Assembly: GCF_028687635.1 (NCBI RefSeq)
Contig: NZ_JAQTZS010000021.1
Location: forward strand, 1-50,335
From: Malikia sp.
GTDB lineage: Bacteria > Pseudomonadota > Gammaproteobacteria > Burkholderiales > Burkholderiaceae_C
Reading direction: 5' to 3'
DNA: 50,335 nt
A program made the position numbers and the translations under genes. Of the stretch, positions 29,837 through 38,933 are shown one piece after another. Positions within the stretch are counted from its first letter, which is position 1. Each line of letters begins with the position of its first letter. The notes beneath the pieces are model-generated. The model saw only the letters and a program-made list of their open reading frames with translations, had not been told where the DNA came from and made no database searches.

Positions 29837-30163
29837 ATGCTCGCGCCGCGCTACTGGACCGCGCTGGGACTGGCCAGCCTGCTGGGCCTGCTGCAGTACC
29901 AGCTCTGGCAGGGGCGCGGCAGCCTGCCGCAGGTCGAGTCCTATCGCCAGCAGCTGGCCGAGCAGACCCGCGCCAACGAGCAGGCCCGGCTGCGCAACGA
30001 GCAGCTGGCCGGCGAGGTGCGCGACCTGCAGGAGGGCCTGACCATGGTCGAGGAGATCGCGCGCTACGAGCTCGGCATGGTCAAGCCCAACGAGGTGTTC
30101 GTGCAGGTGGGCACGCACAGCGGTCCGCCGCGCGAGGCTCCGCCTCAGCCCACCAAGCCCTGA
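29837..30163 (+). CDS. ftsB: Cell division protein FtsB
   Basis: A 108-aa single-pass inner-membrane protein of the FtsQLB division complex. One hydrophobic segment lies at residues about 8-25 ('YWTALGLASLLGLLQYQLW'), followed by a coiled coil rich in Gln/Glu/Leu to about residue 75, and the conserved 'IARYELGMVKPNEVFVQV'. Its place directly after eno is the usual one. A strong terminator follows 9 bp after the stop. Confidence 0.92.
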   Translation: MLAPRYWTALGLASLLGLLQYQLWQGRGSLPQVESYRQQLAEQTRANEQARLRNEQLAGEVRDLQEGLTMVEEIARYELGMVKPNEVFVQVGTHSGPPREAPPQPTKP

Positions 30164-30171
30164 AAACCAGG

Positions 30172-30199
30172 ACGGCCACCATAGAGGGTGGCCGTTTTT
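30172..30199 (+). terminator. Rho-independent terminator after ftsB
   Basis: A 9-bp stem ACGGCCACC (30172-30180) / GGTGGCCGT (30187-30195) with loop ATAGAG, followed by further T residues (TTTTT run 30195-30199). It closes the pyrG-kdsA-eno-ftsB operon and lies 39 bp from the end of the convergent hslO. Confidence 0.92.
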
Positions 30200-30237
30200 C
30201 ATTCCAGCTCAGCCCCTCGGGAGCTGAAAGCGAGACC

Positions 30238-31221
30238 TCAGTGGACCTGGTCGCCCGTCGGCGGCTGACGGTCCTGCTGCAGGAACAGGCGGGCCGCATC
30301 GACCGGGTCGAAGCGGTACTGCGCGCCGCAGAAGTCGCAGCCGACCTCGACCTCGCCGCGCTCGGCCAGAATCGAATCGATCTCGTCGATGCCCAGCCCC
30401 TTGAGCATGGTGGCGACCCGCTCGCGCGAGCAGCTGCAGGCAAAGCGGGGTGCGATCGGGCCGTCCTCGGGCTGGAAGCGCAGCAGATCCTCCTGCCAGA
30501 ACAGGCGATGCAGGATGGTCTCGGCATCCAGCGTCAACAGCTCCTCGGGCTTGAGGCTGGCGGCCAGCATCGCGATGCGGTGGTAGTCCTCGTTCTCGCC
30601 CAGCGCGTCGCCCTCGGCCTGCACCGCCGCCGAGCTGCCAGCCAGGTTGTCCTGCCCGGTCGAGGGCAGACGCTGGATCAGCAGGCCGGCGGCGACCTCG
30701 CCATTGGCCGCCAGCACCAGCTTGGTGTCGAGCTGCTCGCTGCGCCGCATGTAATGCTCCAGCACCTCGGCCAGCGACTCCAGCTTCTCGTGCTGGTCGC
30801 CGCTCAGCGGTACCACGCCCTGGTAGGGCTGCTGGCCCGGCAGGCGGTCCTTGGGGTCGAGCGTGATCGCGCAGCGGCCCTGGCCGTTGACGTTGACCAT
30901 GTGGCTCAGCGGCACGCCGTCGGCCACCTCGCCGTTGACAGTGGCCGTGGTGCGGAAGCTGAAGTCGGGCTGGACCTCGGTCACCGCGACCTTGACCGGG
31001 CCGTCGCCGAAGATCTGCAGCACCAGCGCGCCGTTGAACTTGATGTTGCCCTGCATCAGCAAGGCGGCCGCCGACATCTCGCCGAGCAGCTCGGTCACGG
31101 CTTGCGGGTAGCCGCCGCCGTCGCGGTGGCGCCGCAGCACCTCCTGCCAGGAATCGGTCAGGCGGACCAGCATGCCGCGCACCGGCAGGCCTTCGAACAG
31201 GAACTTGTGCAATTCAGACAT
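30238..31221 (-). CDS. hslO: Redox-regulated chaperone Hsp33
   Basis: A 327-aa Hsp33 holdase that is switched on by oxidation. The redox zinc site is visible at the C-terminal side: 'CSCSRERV' and, about 30 residues later, 'CDFCGAQYRF' (CxC and CxxC). The N-terminal domain begins 'MSELHKFLFEGLPVRGMLVRL'. It is somewhat longer than E. coli Hsp33 (292 aa). I chose the ATG at 31221; a much longer frame runs through the upstream gene and is spurious. It follows the carbonic anhydrase-like gene after 8 bp, so the two are likely co-transcribed. Confidence 0.95.
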   Translation of the reverse strand: MSELHKFLFEGLPVRGMLVRLTDSWQEVLRRHRDGGGYPQAVTELLGEMSAAALLMQGNIKFNGALVLQIFGDGPVKVAVTEVQPDFSFRTTATVNGEVADGVPLSHMVNVNGQGRCAITLDPKDRLPGQQPYQGVVPLSGDQHEKLESLAEVLEHYMRRSEQLDTKLVLAANGEVAAGLLIQRLPSTGQDNLAGSSAAVQAEGDALGENEDYHRIAMLAASLKPEELLTLDAETILHRLFWQEDLLRFQPEDGPIAPRFACSCSRERVATMLKGLGIDEIDSILAERGEVEVGCDFCGAQYRFDPVDAARLFLQQDRQPPTGDQVH

Positions 31222-31229
31222 GGTGGACC

Positions 31230-31754
31230 TCAGGCCAGTGGCTTCAGCCCGGCGCGGTGGCGGCGGGCGTTGTCGATGTAATGTTCGGCACTGCGGCGCA
31301 GGCCTTCGATCTGCTCGGGCGTGAGCTGGCGCACCACCTTGGCCGGGCTGCCCAGGATCATGGAGCCGTCCGGAAACTCCTTGCCCTCGGTCACCAGCGA
31401 GCCGGCGCCGACCAGGCAGTGGCGCCCGATCCTGGCGCCGTTGAGCACCACCGCGCCGATGCCGATCAGCGTCTCGTCGCCGATGGTGCAGCCGTGCAGC
31501 ATGACCTGGTGGCCCACGGTCACGCGCTCGCCAATGGTCAGCGGGTAGCCCTTGTCGGCGTGCAGCACGCTGGCGTCCTGGATGTTGCTGCCGGCGCCGA
31601 CGCTGATGCGGTCGCTGTCGCCGCGGATCACCGTGCCATGCCAGACGCTGCTGTCTGCGGCCAGGCTGACTTCGCCCATCACCTGCGCGCTGTCGGCCAC
31701 ATAGGCGCTGGGGTGGATCTCGGGCACGAGGTCGTCGAGTTGATAGATGCTCAT
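31230..31754 (-). CDS. Gamma-carbonic anhydrase-like hexapeptide-repeat protein (YrdA family)
   Basis: A 174-aa left-handed beta-helix protein. Hexapeptide periodicity is clear ('VGAGSNIQDASVLH', 'IGERVTVGHQVMLHGCTIGD', 'IGIGAVVLNGARIG'). The three metal-binding His positions appear as H in 'VLHADKG', H in 'VGHQV' and H in 'MLHGC'. The family includes gamma-carbonic anhydrases, but many YrdA-type members have no proven activity. The ATG at 31754 faces the divergent DUF455 gene across only 16 bp. hslO follows downstream. Confidence 0.9.
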   Translation of the reverse strand: MSIYQLDDLVPEIHPSAYVADSAQVMGEVSLAADSSVWHGTVIRGDSDRISVGAGSNIQDASVLHADKGYPLTIGERVTVGHQVMLHGCTIGDETLIGIGAVVLNGARIGRHCLVGAGSLVTEGKEFPDGSMILGSPAKVVRQLTPEQIEGLRRSAEHYIDNARRHRAGLKPLA

Positions 31755-31770
31755 GTCTAGAATTGTAAGG

Positions 31771-32634
31771 ATGGAAGCCACCCAAACCGGACCGCAAGGT
31801 CTTGTCACCACCGAACTGCGCGCGCAGGCCCTGGCCGCGCTGTGCTGCCCCGACATCGAGCGCAAGCGCGAACTGACCTGCGCGCTGTACGCCGCGGCCG
31901 AGCGAACGCCGCTGAATCCCGCTGTCCGGCTGGCTCCGCCCGCTGGCGTCACCCTGCCCGGCCGGCCCGCGCTACCGCGCCTGGTCCAGCCCAAGCAGGT
32001 CGCGCAGCGCTCGCCGTTCACGCCCGAGGGCCGCGCCGCGCTGATCCATGCGATCTGTCACATCGAGTTCAACGCGATCAACCTCGCGCTCGACGCGGTC
32101 TGGCGCTTCGCCGGCATGCCGCGCCAGTTCTACCTCGACTGGCTGCGCGTGGCGGCCGAGGAGTCCTACCACTACGGCCTGCTGCGCGAGCACCTGCTGA
32201 CCATGCCGCACGCGCAAGCGGGCCAGCACTGGGACTACGGCGACTTCGACGGCCACGACGGACTCTGGACCATGTGCGAACGGACGGCGCACGACGTCAC
32301 CGCGCGCATGGCGCTGGTGCCGCGCACGCTGGAGGCGCGCGGCCTCGACGCCACGCCGCAGATCCAGGCCAAGCTCAGACGGGTTGGCACGGCGGATGCG
32401 CTGCAGGCGATGGCGCTGCTCGACATCATTCTGCGCGACGAGGTCGGCCATGTCGAGATCGGCAACCGCTGGTACCGCTGGCTGTGCCAGCGCGAGGGAC
32501 TGGACCCCGTCGCGCTTTACGGCGAACTGGTGCGGCGGCACCAGGCCCCACCCCTGCGCCCGCCGTTCAACCAGGAAGCCCGGCTGCGCGCCGGCTTCAG
32601 CCAGCAGGAGCTCGACTACCTGCTCGGCGCCTGA
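31771..32634 (+). CDS. DUF455 ferritin-like protein
   Basis: A 287-aa all-helical protein of the DUF455/ferritin-like di-iron group. Candidate iron ligands occur in two helix pairs: 'HAICHIEFNAINLALD', 'AAEESYHYGLLREHL', and 'LLDIILRDEVGHVEIGNRWY'. These match the E...ExxH pattern twice. Exact function is unknown. The ATG at 31771 gives MEATQTGPQGL; an in-frame ATG at 31753 would overlap the divergent gene's start. It is transcribed away from the carbonic anhydrase-like gene. Confidence 0.87.
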   Translation: MEATQTGPQGLVTTELRAQALAALCCPDIERKRELTCALYAAAERTPLNPAVRLAPPAGVTLPGRPALPRLVQPKQVAQRSPFTPEGRAALIHAICHIEFNAINLALDAVWRFAGMPRQFYLDWLRVAAEESYHYGLLREHLLTMPHAQAGQHWDYGDFDGHDGLWTMCERTAHDVTARMALVPRTLEARGLDATPQIQAKLRRVGTADALQAMALLDIILRDEVGHVEIGNRWYRWLCQREGLDPVALYGELVRRHQAPPLRPPFNQEARLRAGFSQQELDYLLGA

Positions 32635-32648
32635 GCCGAAAACAGGAG

Positions 32649-32915
32649 TTACGTCTCCTGGGTCTGGCTTTCCTCTTGCTGCAGCTCCATGGCGACCTTG
32701 ACTGCCTTGCGCTTGCCGGCGTAATAACGGTCGATGCGCCACTCATTGAGGATGGCCAGACAGATCTTGAAGTTCTCACCATTCAGATCATAGAGGCGCC
32801 TGAGTTGATAGGGCGACTCGTTCTCCAGGGCGATGATGAACTCCGCCAGTATGTGCGAAGCATTCGCCTTCGGATCGGCCTGGATCATCTTGCGGGCTTT
32901 CTTGATGGCGAGCAT
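32649..32915 (-). CDS. Small conserved-looking protein of unknown function
   Basis: An 88-aa, mainly helical and charged protein: basic start 'MLAIKKARKMIQADPKAN', a central 'ILAEFIIALENESPYQLRRLY' and 'FKICLAILNEWRIDRYYAGKRK', and a Gln/Glu-rich tail. I do not recognise a family. Codon use and lack of a competing frame support it as real. It lies between DUF455 (convergent, 14 bp away) and a phasin gene on the same strand, 55 bp downstream of it, so co-expression with the phasin is possible. Confidence 0.6.
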   Translation of the reverse strand: MLAIKKARKMIQADPKANASHILAEFIIALENESPYQLRRLYDLNGENFKICLAILNEWRIDRYYAGKRKAVKVAMELQQEESQTQET

Positions 32916-32970
32916 TGATACCTTTTATCTGAAATGGGTTACGGTAGCCGGACTTAGGCGCAGGTGTCGA

Positions 32971-33357
32971 TCACGAATCGCTCTTGAGGTGTTCTTTAGC
33001 CTGGCCCTCATCCGAGTTCGCCGCCAGGTGCTGGCGGGTCTTGTCGGCATGCGAGACAAAGACCTCGGTCAATCCGTGCCCCAGGGTGCTGGCGATGTCA
33101 AACAGATGCTTGCAGTAATCCGTCACCCTGGGAGAAATGGACTCGAACGTCGAATGGTGAATTCCCAGCAGATGATGCCCCCCCTTCGAATCGAGGATCT
33201 TTTGCGCATTCGAGGCGGAGTCTTGCAGACAGCCTTGGGTGAGACGCAGATTCAGCGCCGTCAACTTTTCGACGCTGGATACGTAATGAGTGGCCAGTTC
33301 ATGGAAGGCTTCCAGTTGTGCTTTCTGGGCAGCGATGATTTGTTCATTTGTAAGCAT
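32971..33357 (-). CDS. Phasin family protein
   Basis: A 128-aa phasin-like protein: 'MLTNEQIIAAQKAQLEAFHELA' followed by 'SSVEKLTALNLRLTQ' is the typical phasin N-terminus, then amphipathic helices. Phasins coat polyhydroxyalkanoate granules. It may start instead at ATG 33366 or 33375, adding MSRMFG. The tail 'AKEHLKSDS' is hydrophilic. Phasin genes are often single. It is divergent from gloB, with 43 bp between the starts. Confidence 0.85.
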   Translation of the reverse strand: MLTNEQIIAAQKAQLEAFHELATHYVSSVEKLTALNLRLTQGCLQDSASNAQKILDSKGGHHLLGIHHSTFESISPRVTDYCKHLFDIASTLGHGLTEVFVSHADKTRQHLAANSDEGQAKEHLKSDS

Positions 33358-33400
33358 GCCAAACATTCTAGACACAATGTGTGACTAAAATATTTCTGTC

Positions 33401-34183
33401 ATGCACCACCTCCTCCCCATCCCCGCGTTCCAGGACAACTACCTCTGGCTGCTGCACGACGGCAGGCAGGCGCTCGTGGTCGACCCCGGCGACGCCGCGC
33501 CCGTGCTGGCCTGCCTCGCACAGCACCAACTACGGCTGCAGGCCATCCTGCTGACCCACCACCATGCCGACCATACCGGCGGCGTGGCCGAGCTGCGCGC
33601 GGCCACCGGAGCGACCGTCCACGCCCCGGCGGCCGAAACCTTGCCCGCCTCGGTCGGCCCGGTACAGGCGCTGGCCGATGGCGACCGCTTGGCCCTGCTG
33701 GGGTTGGAATTCGAGTGCCTCGCCGTGCCCGGCCACACCGCGGGCCATGGCGCCTACCATGCGGCGCAGGCACCGGGCGGGCCGCTGCTGTTCTGCGGCG
33801 ACACGCTGTTCTCGGCCGGCTGCGGCCGCCTGTTCGAAGGCACACCGGCGCAGATGCTGGCCTCGCTCGACCGCCTGGCCGCCCTGCCCGACGACACCCG
33901 GGTCTGCTGCGCGCACGAATACACGCTGTCCAACCTGCGCTTCGCGCGGGCGGTCGAACCCGGCAATGCGGACATCGAGCGGCAGCTGGCGCGCTGCAGC
34001 GCCCTGCGCGAGCGCGGCCTGCCCACCTTGCCGAGCACCCTGGCGCAAGAACGCCGCATCAACCCCTTCCTGCGCAGCCGGGAGCCGTCGGTCGTCGCCA
34101 CGCTGGCGCAGCACGACCCACAGGCAACTGACGAAGTCGCGCGCTTCGCTGCCCTGCGCGAATGGAAGAACGGTTTTCGCTGA
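33401..34183 (+). CDS. gloB: Hydroxyacylglutathione hydrolase (glyoxalase II)
   Basis: A 260-aa metallo-beta-lactamase-fold enzyme that hydrolyses S-lactoylglutathione to lactate and glutathione in methylglyoxal detoxification. The metal motif is '[12 protein letters not shown]' (THxHxDH), with further ligands in 'VPGHTAGH', '[13 protein letters not shown]' and 'CAHEYT'. The C-terminal helical domain ends '[12 protein letters not shown]'. Possible -10 'TAAAAT' at 33386-33391. mltD follows after 71 bp. In many relatives gloB lies beside the methyltransferase-rnhA pair, which is 19 kb away here. Confidence 0.95.
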   Translation: MHHLLPIPAFQDNYLWLLHDGRQALVVDPGDAAPVLACLAQHQLRLQAILLTHHHADHTGGVAELRAATGATVHAPAAETLPASVGPVQALADGDRLALLGLEFECLAVPGHTAGHGAYHAAQAPGGPLLFCGDTLFSAGCGRLFEGTPAQMLASLDRLAALPDDTRVCCAHEYTLSNLRFARAVEPGNADIERQLARCSALRERGLPTLPSTLAQERRINPFLRSREPSVVATLAQHDPQATDEVARFAALREWKNGFR

Positions 34184-34254
34184 AATTGGCGTTAGGGGGA
34201 ACCCTGACCGATAATGGCAGTCTGATACCTATTTGGCTTTCCCCCAACTACCCG

Positions 34255-35826
34255 ATGATCCGACACCGACTCTGGTGGCCCCTGCTGGGCGCCTTGTTCC
34301 TGTCTGCCTGCTCCAGCCTGCCCCAGCCCGACGACCAGGCCGACAACGGCCCGCAGGCGCTGACCGGCGAATCGCGCTACGCACTCAAGGCCCGACGCGG
34401 CGGCAACCCGACCCTGTCCGAGCTCGGCACCGAGTCCAGCCTCGGGCTGCGCGCGGTCGCACCACTGACCGTGCCACAGGACCTCTGGGAGCGCATCCGG
34501 CGCGGCTTCGCGATGCAAGACCTGGAAAACGAGCAGGTGCAGGAGCGCGAGCAGTGGTATGCCGCGCGACCCGACTACATCGAGCGCATGACCGCGCGCA
34601 GCCACAAGTACCTGTTCCACATCGTCGAGGAGCTCGAACGGCGCAACATGCCGACCGAACTGGCGCTGCTGCCCTTCGTCGAGAGTGCCTTCAACCCGCA
34701 GGCGGTCTCCAGCGCGAGTGCCGCCGGCATGTGGCAGTTCATGCCCGCCACCGGCAAGGACTTCGATCTCAAGCAGAACATGTTCCGCGACGACCGGCGC
34801 GACGTGCTGGCATCGACCCGCGCCGCGCTCGACTACCTGGAGCGGCTTAACCGCCAGTTCAACGACTGGCAGCTCGCGCTGGCGGCCTACAACTGGGGCC
34901 AGGGCAACGTCGCCAAGGCCATCAAGCGCAACCAGGCGCAGGGCCTGGGCACCTCCTACGCCGAGATCAACCTGCCGCAGGAAACGCGCCAGTACGTGCC
35001 CAAGCTGCTGGCGATCAAGCACATCGTCGCCCGCCCGGAGCGTTTCCGCGCCCAGCTGCCGGCCATCGGCAACCACCCCTTCTTCGACGCGGTGCCGATC
35101 CAGCGCGACATGGACGTGGCCAAGGTAGCCGAACTCGCCGGTGTGAGCGAGCGCGACCTGCGCCAGCTCAACCCGTCGATCAACAAGCCGATGTTCATGG
35201 CCGCCGCCAACCCCAGCGTGCTGCTGCCCTGGGACAACGCGGCCCTGTTCGAGGCCAAGCTGGCCACGCAGTTCGGCCCGCTGGCGAGCTGGACCGCCTG
35301 GCGCGCACCGCGCGACATGAGCGTGGCGCAGGCGGCCGAACAGCATGGAATCGATGAGCACGAACTGCGCGAACTCAACAAGATTCCGCCACGCATGCTG
35401 GTCAAGGCCGGCTCGACCCTGCTGGTGCCGCGCCACGGCAAGCTCGACTTCGACGTGCCCGGGCAACTGGCCGACCATGGCCAGCTGCTGCTCAAGCAGG
35501 AGATCATCCTCGTGCGCACCCAGGTCAAGGCACGCAAGGGCGACACGCTGGCCAAGCTCGCGCAGCGCTACCAGGTCAGCGCCGACAAGGTCGCCGACTG
35601 GAACGACCTGTCCAGCAAAGCCCGGCTCAAGCCCGGCCAGCTGCTGGTGCTGCATCTGCCCAAGCGCGAGGCCGTGGCGGCCGCAGCGGGCGAACGCAGC
35701 GCGGCGGTGGTCAGCAAGGCCAGCCCGGCCAAAAAGGGCAAGCAGGTGGCAGCGGCGGGCCAGGCGCGCGGCAAGGCCAAGTCCTCCGCCGAGCTCAAGG
35801 TCGCGCTCGCCAGCAAGAAGCGCTAA
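34255..35826 (+). CDS. mltD: Membrane-bound lytic murein transglycosylase D-like lipoprotein
   Basis: A 523-aa lipoprotein. The signal ends in a lipobox 'LGALFLSAC'. The SLT domain (residues about 110-260) has the catalytic Glu143 in 'LPFVESAFNP', then 'SSASAAGMWQFMP' and 'ALAAYNWGQGNVAKAI'. Two or three LysM-like modules follow (near 285-320, 365-405 and 425-475), the last 'ARKGDTLAKLAQRYQVSAD', which bind peptidoglycan. The tail is Ala/Lys-rich. The start at 34255 gives MIRHRLWWPLLG with a proper signal; a longer frame overlapping gloB is unlikely. 'GATAAT' at 34210 could be a -10. Confidence 0.94.
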   Translation: MIRHRLWWPLLGALFLSACSSLPQPDDQADNGPQALTGESRYALKARRGGNPTLSELGTESSLGLRAVAPLTVPQDLWERIRRGFAMQDLENEQVQEREQWYAARPDYIERMTARSHKYLFHIVEELERRNMPTELALLPFVESAFNPQAVSSASAAGMWQFMPATGKDFDLKQNMFRDDRRDVLASTRAALDYLERLNRQFNDWQLALAAYNWGQGNVAKAIKRNQAQGLGTSYAEINLPQETRQYVPKLLAIKHIVARPERFRAQLPAIGNHPFFDAVPIQRDMDVAKVAELAGVSERDLRQLNPSINKPMFMAAANPSVLLPWDNAALFEAKLATQFGPLASWTAWRAPRDMSVAQAAEQHGIDEHELRELNKIPPRMLVKAGSTLLVPRHGKLDFDVPGQLADHGQLLLKQEIILVRTQVKARKGDTLAKLAQRYQVSADKVADWNDLSSKARLKPGQLLVLHLPKREAVAAAAGERSAAVVSKASPAKKGKQVAAAGQARGKAKSSAELKVALASKKR

Positions 35827-35853
35827 GGCCGGACGCTGACGGCGCGACCGGAC

Positions 35854-36453
35854 TCAGCGCCGGTCAGCCAGCGCATGGGCGATGGTGCCCAGGTCCACGT
35901 ATTCCAGTTCGCTGCCGATCGGCACGCCGCGCGCCAGCCGCGTGACCTTGAGCGGCAGCGTCCTGAGCGCCTGCGTGATCAGGTGCGCGGTCGCCTCGCC
36001 CTCGGCGGTGAAGTTGGTCGCCAGGATCACCTCGCGCACCTCGTGCGGTGGCTCCTGCGCCACGCGCTCGAACAGGCGGCGCAGCGCGATGTCGTGCGCC
36101 CCGACGCCGTCGAGCGGGCTGATCTTGCCCATCAGCACGAAATAGAGACCCTGGTAGGCGCCGGTACGCTCTAGCGCGGCCTGATCGGCCGGCGTCTCGA
36201 CCACGCACAGCTGGCCGGCGTCACGGCGCGGGTCCAGACAGGTCGGGCAGACCTCATCCTCGGTGAAGGTGTTGCACAGCGTGCAGTGGCGCACCCCCTG
36301 GGCGGCCTGCTGCAAGGCATGGGCGAGCTGCAAGGCGCCGTCGCGGTCATGCTGCAGCAGATGGAAGGCCATGCGCGAGGCCGACTTGACGCCGACCCCC
36401 GGCAGGCGCTGCAAGGCGCGCACCAAGGTGTCAAGGGCCTGGGCCTGGCTCAC
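35854..36453 (-). CDS. recR: Recombination protein RecR
   Basis: A 199-aa RecR, typical length, acting with RecO (and RecF) to load RecA at gaps. Landmarks: helix-hairpin-helix '[20 protein letters not shown]', the zinc finger '[16 protein letters not shown]', and a Toprim domain with '[17 protein letters not shown]' and '[20 protein letters not shown]'. It starts 10 bp after ybaB and is last in dnaX-ybaB-recR. It converges with mltD. Confidence 0.97.
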   Translation of the reverse strand: MSQAQALDTLVRALQRLPGVGVKSASRMAFHLLQHDRDGALQLAHALQQAAQGVRHCTLCNTFTEDEVCPTCLDPRRDAGQLCVVETPADQAALERTGAYQGLYFVLMGKISPLDGVGAHDIALRRLFERVAQEPPHEVREVILATNFTAEGEATAHLITQALRTLPLKVTRLARGVPIGSELEYVDLGTIAHALADRR

Positions 36454-36463
36454 GACCGCCCGA

Positions 36464-36796
36464 TCAGAACGGGAACTTCATGCCGCCCGGCAGTCCGGGC
36501 ATGCCGGCGGTGATCTTGCCCATCTTCTCGGAGCTGGTCTCCTCGGCCTTGCGCACGGCGGCGTTGAAGGCGGCGGCGACCAGGTCTTCCAGCATGTCCT
36601 TGTCCTCGGCCAGCAGGCTGGGGTCGATCGTGACGCGCTTGACGTCGTGCTTGCAAGTCATCAGGACCTTGACCAGGCCGGCGCCGGACTCGCCGCTGAC
36701 CTCGATGTTGCCGAGCTCGTCCTGCGCGCGCTTGAGGTCGTCCTGCATGGCCTGGGCCTTCTTCATCAGGCCGGCGAGTTGTCCTTTGTTGAACAT
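36464..36796 (-). CDS. ybaB: YbaB/EbfC-family nucleoid-associated protein
   Basis: A 110-aa DNA-binding protein: '[29 protein letters not shown]' then '[21 protein letters not shown]' and '[21 protein letters not shown]', the usual Gly/Met-rich end. It forms tweezer-like dimers on DNA. It sits between dnaX (31 bp upstream) and recR (10 bp downstream), the order found across bacteria. Confidence 0.95.
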   Translation of the reverse strand: MFNKGQLAGLMKKAQAMQDDLKRAQDELGNIEVSGESGAGLVKVLMTCKHDVKRVTIDPSLLAEDKDMLEDLVAAAFNAAVRKAEETSSEKMGKITAGMPGLPGGMKFPF

Positions 36797-36827
36797 GTGA
36801 TTTCCTTAGGTGTTTTGAAAACGAGAA

Positions 36828-38795
36828 TCAGATCGGTTTGATGCTGCCAGTCACGATTTTGCCGCCAAAGTCGCGCAGCATCGCCTGCACGAAGGGATCT
36901 TGCATCATGGTGGCATCGGCCAGGCGCTGGCGCTCGGTCGCGGCGGCGGCCAGCCGGCTGGCCGGCGTATCGCCGGTCTGGCCGACCTCGACGCGCAGCC
37001 GCACGGCATGGCCAGCCTGCGTCAGCGCGGCCTGCAGCCGGTCGCGCGCGGCCGATTGCACCAGCGAGGCGTTGGCCGAGCGCAGCAGCCATTCATCGCT
37101 GGTGCGCGCGACCAGCTCGGACTGCAAGGCGAGCTCGCGCACCAGCGCGATGATGGCCTCCGAATCGGACAGGGCCATGACGGTGTCAAACCAGAAATCG
37201 GCTTCATCACCCCGCGCGGACGACACGGCCGGCTGCTGCGGTGGCTCTGGCCGCTGTGGCTCTGGCGCGAGACTGGCCACGGCGGCTGGCGCCGGGCTGA
37301 CAGGCCGGGTCGCGGCAGCCTCCAAGGGCGCAGGTGCGGCCCTCAGCATGGCGTCGAGTTCGGCCTCGGCGTCGAATTCGACGTCGGAGCCGTACGAGCT
37401 GCTCCAGCCATCATCCATGGCAGGCGCAGGCGCTGGCCTCGGACGCGCGGCGGCCCTTGCCGGGGGCGCCGCCAGCGCCGATGAAGCGGGAGCGGTGTAG
37501 GCGGGGGCCGGCTGAACGGCAGGCGCGGGACGGACCGCCGGTATGGATGCCGGGGCAGGCCTCGGGACTGGGGCTGGCGGCACGACAGCAGGCTGGGTGG
37601 GCATAGCCGTAGCGGTCGCAGGCACGGCAGCCGCCGGGAGCGGCTGAAGAGCCCCCGACTCAGCCGGCTTCAGAGTTTTTTTTTCAGCCATGCCCGCAGG
37701 CTTGAAAGCCAGCAAGCGCAGCAGCACCATGGTCAGCGCGGCGTACTCGTCGGGCGCCAGGCCCAACTCGCCACGGCCGTGCAGGCACAGGCTGTAGAGC
37801 AGCTGGGTCTCGTCGGCCGGCAGGGCCTGGGCGAGGCGCAGCGTCTCGGACGCCTCGGGGTCATCCGACACCGAGACCGCCTGCGGCACCTGCTGCGCCA
37901 CCGCCATGCGCTGCAGCACGCCGGTCATCTCTTCGAGCGCCGAGGCCGCGCTGTAGCCGTTCAGGCGCAGCGTATCCACCGTCTCGACCACGGTGCGGCC
38001 ATCGCCCACGGCCAGCGCGCCGATCAGCGCGAAGACATGACTGCGATCGACCGCGCCCAGCATCTGGCGCACGGCGGCCTCCTGCAACTGACCACCACCG
38101 AAGGCGATCGCCTGATCGGTCAGTGAAAGCGCATCGCGCATCGAGCCGCGCGCGGCGCGCGCCAGCAGGCGCAGCGCCATCGGCTCGGACGCCACGCCCT
38201 CGGACGCCAGCACCTGGCCCAGGTGCTCGAACACCGTCTCGGGCGCCATCGGGCGCAGGTTGAACTGCAGGCAGCGGCTCAGCACCGTGACCGGCACCTT
38301 CTGCGGGTCGGTGGTCGCGAGCACGAACTTGAGGTACTCGGGCGGCTCCTCCAGCGTCTTCAACATCGCGTTGAACGCGGTGTTCGTCAGCATGTGCACT
38401 TCGTCGATCATGAAGACCTTGAAGCGCCCCTGCACCGGCTTGTAGACCGCCTGCTCCAGCAGGGCCTGGACCTCGTCGACCCCGCGGTTGGAGGCCGCGT
38501 CGAGCTCGGTGTAGTCGACGAAGCGGCCACTGTCGATGTCGCGGCAGGCGTCGCAGACGCCGCAGGGCGTGGCCGTGATGCCGCCCTGCCCGTCCGGGCC
38601 GGTGCAGTTGAGCGACTTGGCCAGGATGCGCGAGACCGTGGTCTTGCCCACTCCCCGCGTGCCCGTGAACAGGTAGGCATGGTGCAGGCGCTGGGTGGTC
38701 AGCGCATTACCCAGGGCCTGCACCACATGCTCCTGCCCCACCATTTCGGAGAAATTCCGGGGGCGGTACTTGCGGGCGAGGACGACATAAGACAT
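36828..38795 (-). CDS. dnaX: DNA polymerase III subunits tau/gamma
   Basis: A 655-aa tau subunit of the clamp loader. Walker A is 'GTRGVGKTTVSRILAKSLNC', then a four-Cys zinc module (last part 'CGVCDACRDI'), 'MIDEVHMLTNTAFNAMLK' and 'TTDPQKVPVTVLSRCLQF' (sensor and Arg finger). Domain III ends near residue 360, followed by a Pro/Ala-rich linker and the tau-specific C-terminal domain. At residues 371-374 the gene has a run of nine A's; either shifted frame stops within a few codons, so a gamma-like product of about 374-378 aa is expected. It heads dnaX-ybaB-recR. Confidence 0.97.
   Translation of the reverse strand: MSYVVLARKYRPRNFSEMVGQEHVVQALGNALTTQRLHHAYLFTGTRGVGKTTVSRILAKSLNCTGPDGQGGITATPCGVCDACRDIDSGRFVDYTELDAASNRGVDEVQALLEQAVYKPVQGRFKVFMIDEVHMLTNTAFNAMLKTLEEPPEYLKFVLATTDPQKVPVTVLSRCLQFNLRPMAPETVFEHLGQVLASEGVASEPMALRLLARAARGSMRDALSLTDQAIAFGGGQLQEAAVRQMLGAVDRSHVFALIGALAVGDGRTVVETVDTLRLNGYSAASALEEMTGVLQRMAVAQQVPQAVSVSDDPEASETLRLAQALPADETQLLYSLCLHGRGELGLAPDEYAALTMVLLRLLAFKPAGMAEKKTLKPAESGALQPLPAAAVPATATAMPTQPAVVPPAPVPRPAPASIPAVRPAPAVQPAPAYTAPASSALAAPPARAAARPRPAPAPAMDDGWSSSYGSDVEFDAEAELDAMLRAAPAPLEAAATRPVSPAPAAVASLAPEPQRPEPPQQPAVSSARGDEADFWFDTVMALSDSEAIIALVRELALQSELVARTSDEWLLRSANASLVQSAARDRLQAALTQAGHAVRLRVEVGQTGDTPASRLAAAATERQRLADATMMQDPFVQAMLRDFGGKIVTGSIKPI
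37660..37685 (-). promoter_or_regulatory. dnaX slippery A9 run with stops in both shifted frames
   Basis: The coding strand reads G-A(9)-CTCTGAAGCC at T's 37676-37684. In frame it codes E-K-K-T. With one extra A (or a -1 ribosomal shift) the frame reaches TGA at 37662-37660 after N-S-E-A-G. With one A fewer it reaches TGA at 37672-37670 after L. This fits either transcript slippage (as in Thermus) or programmed frameshifting (as in E. coli). Confidence 0.7.
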
Positions 38796-38933
38796 GGCGC
38801 GATTCTAAGGTCTGCATGTCGCGCACCCATGACAAGGACTGGCCGGATTTCCCCATAAAACTCCCAGCCACGACGAAGCCGCGCGCCCTAGAGTGGAAAG
38901 CGTCATAAAACCACGAGTTCAGGAGGATTGACC
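38796..38933. other. Divergent promoter region dnaX / multidomain hydrolase
   Basis: This 138-bp gap must hold both promoters. The AGGAGG at 38921-38926 is the hydrolase ribosome-binding site. 'cataaaa' occurs twice (near 38855 and 38904) and either could be a -10 core. I looked for the SRP RNA here, since ffs often lies beside dnaX, and found it instead after the hydrolase gene. Confidence 0.45.
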
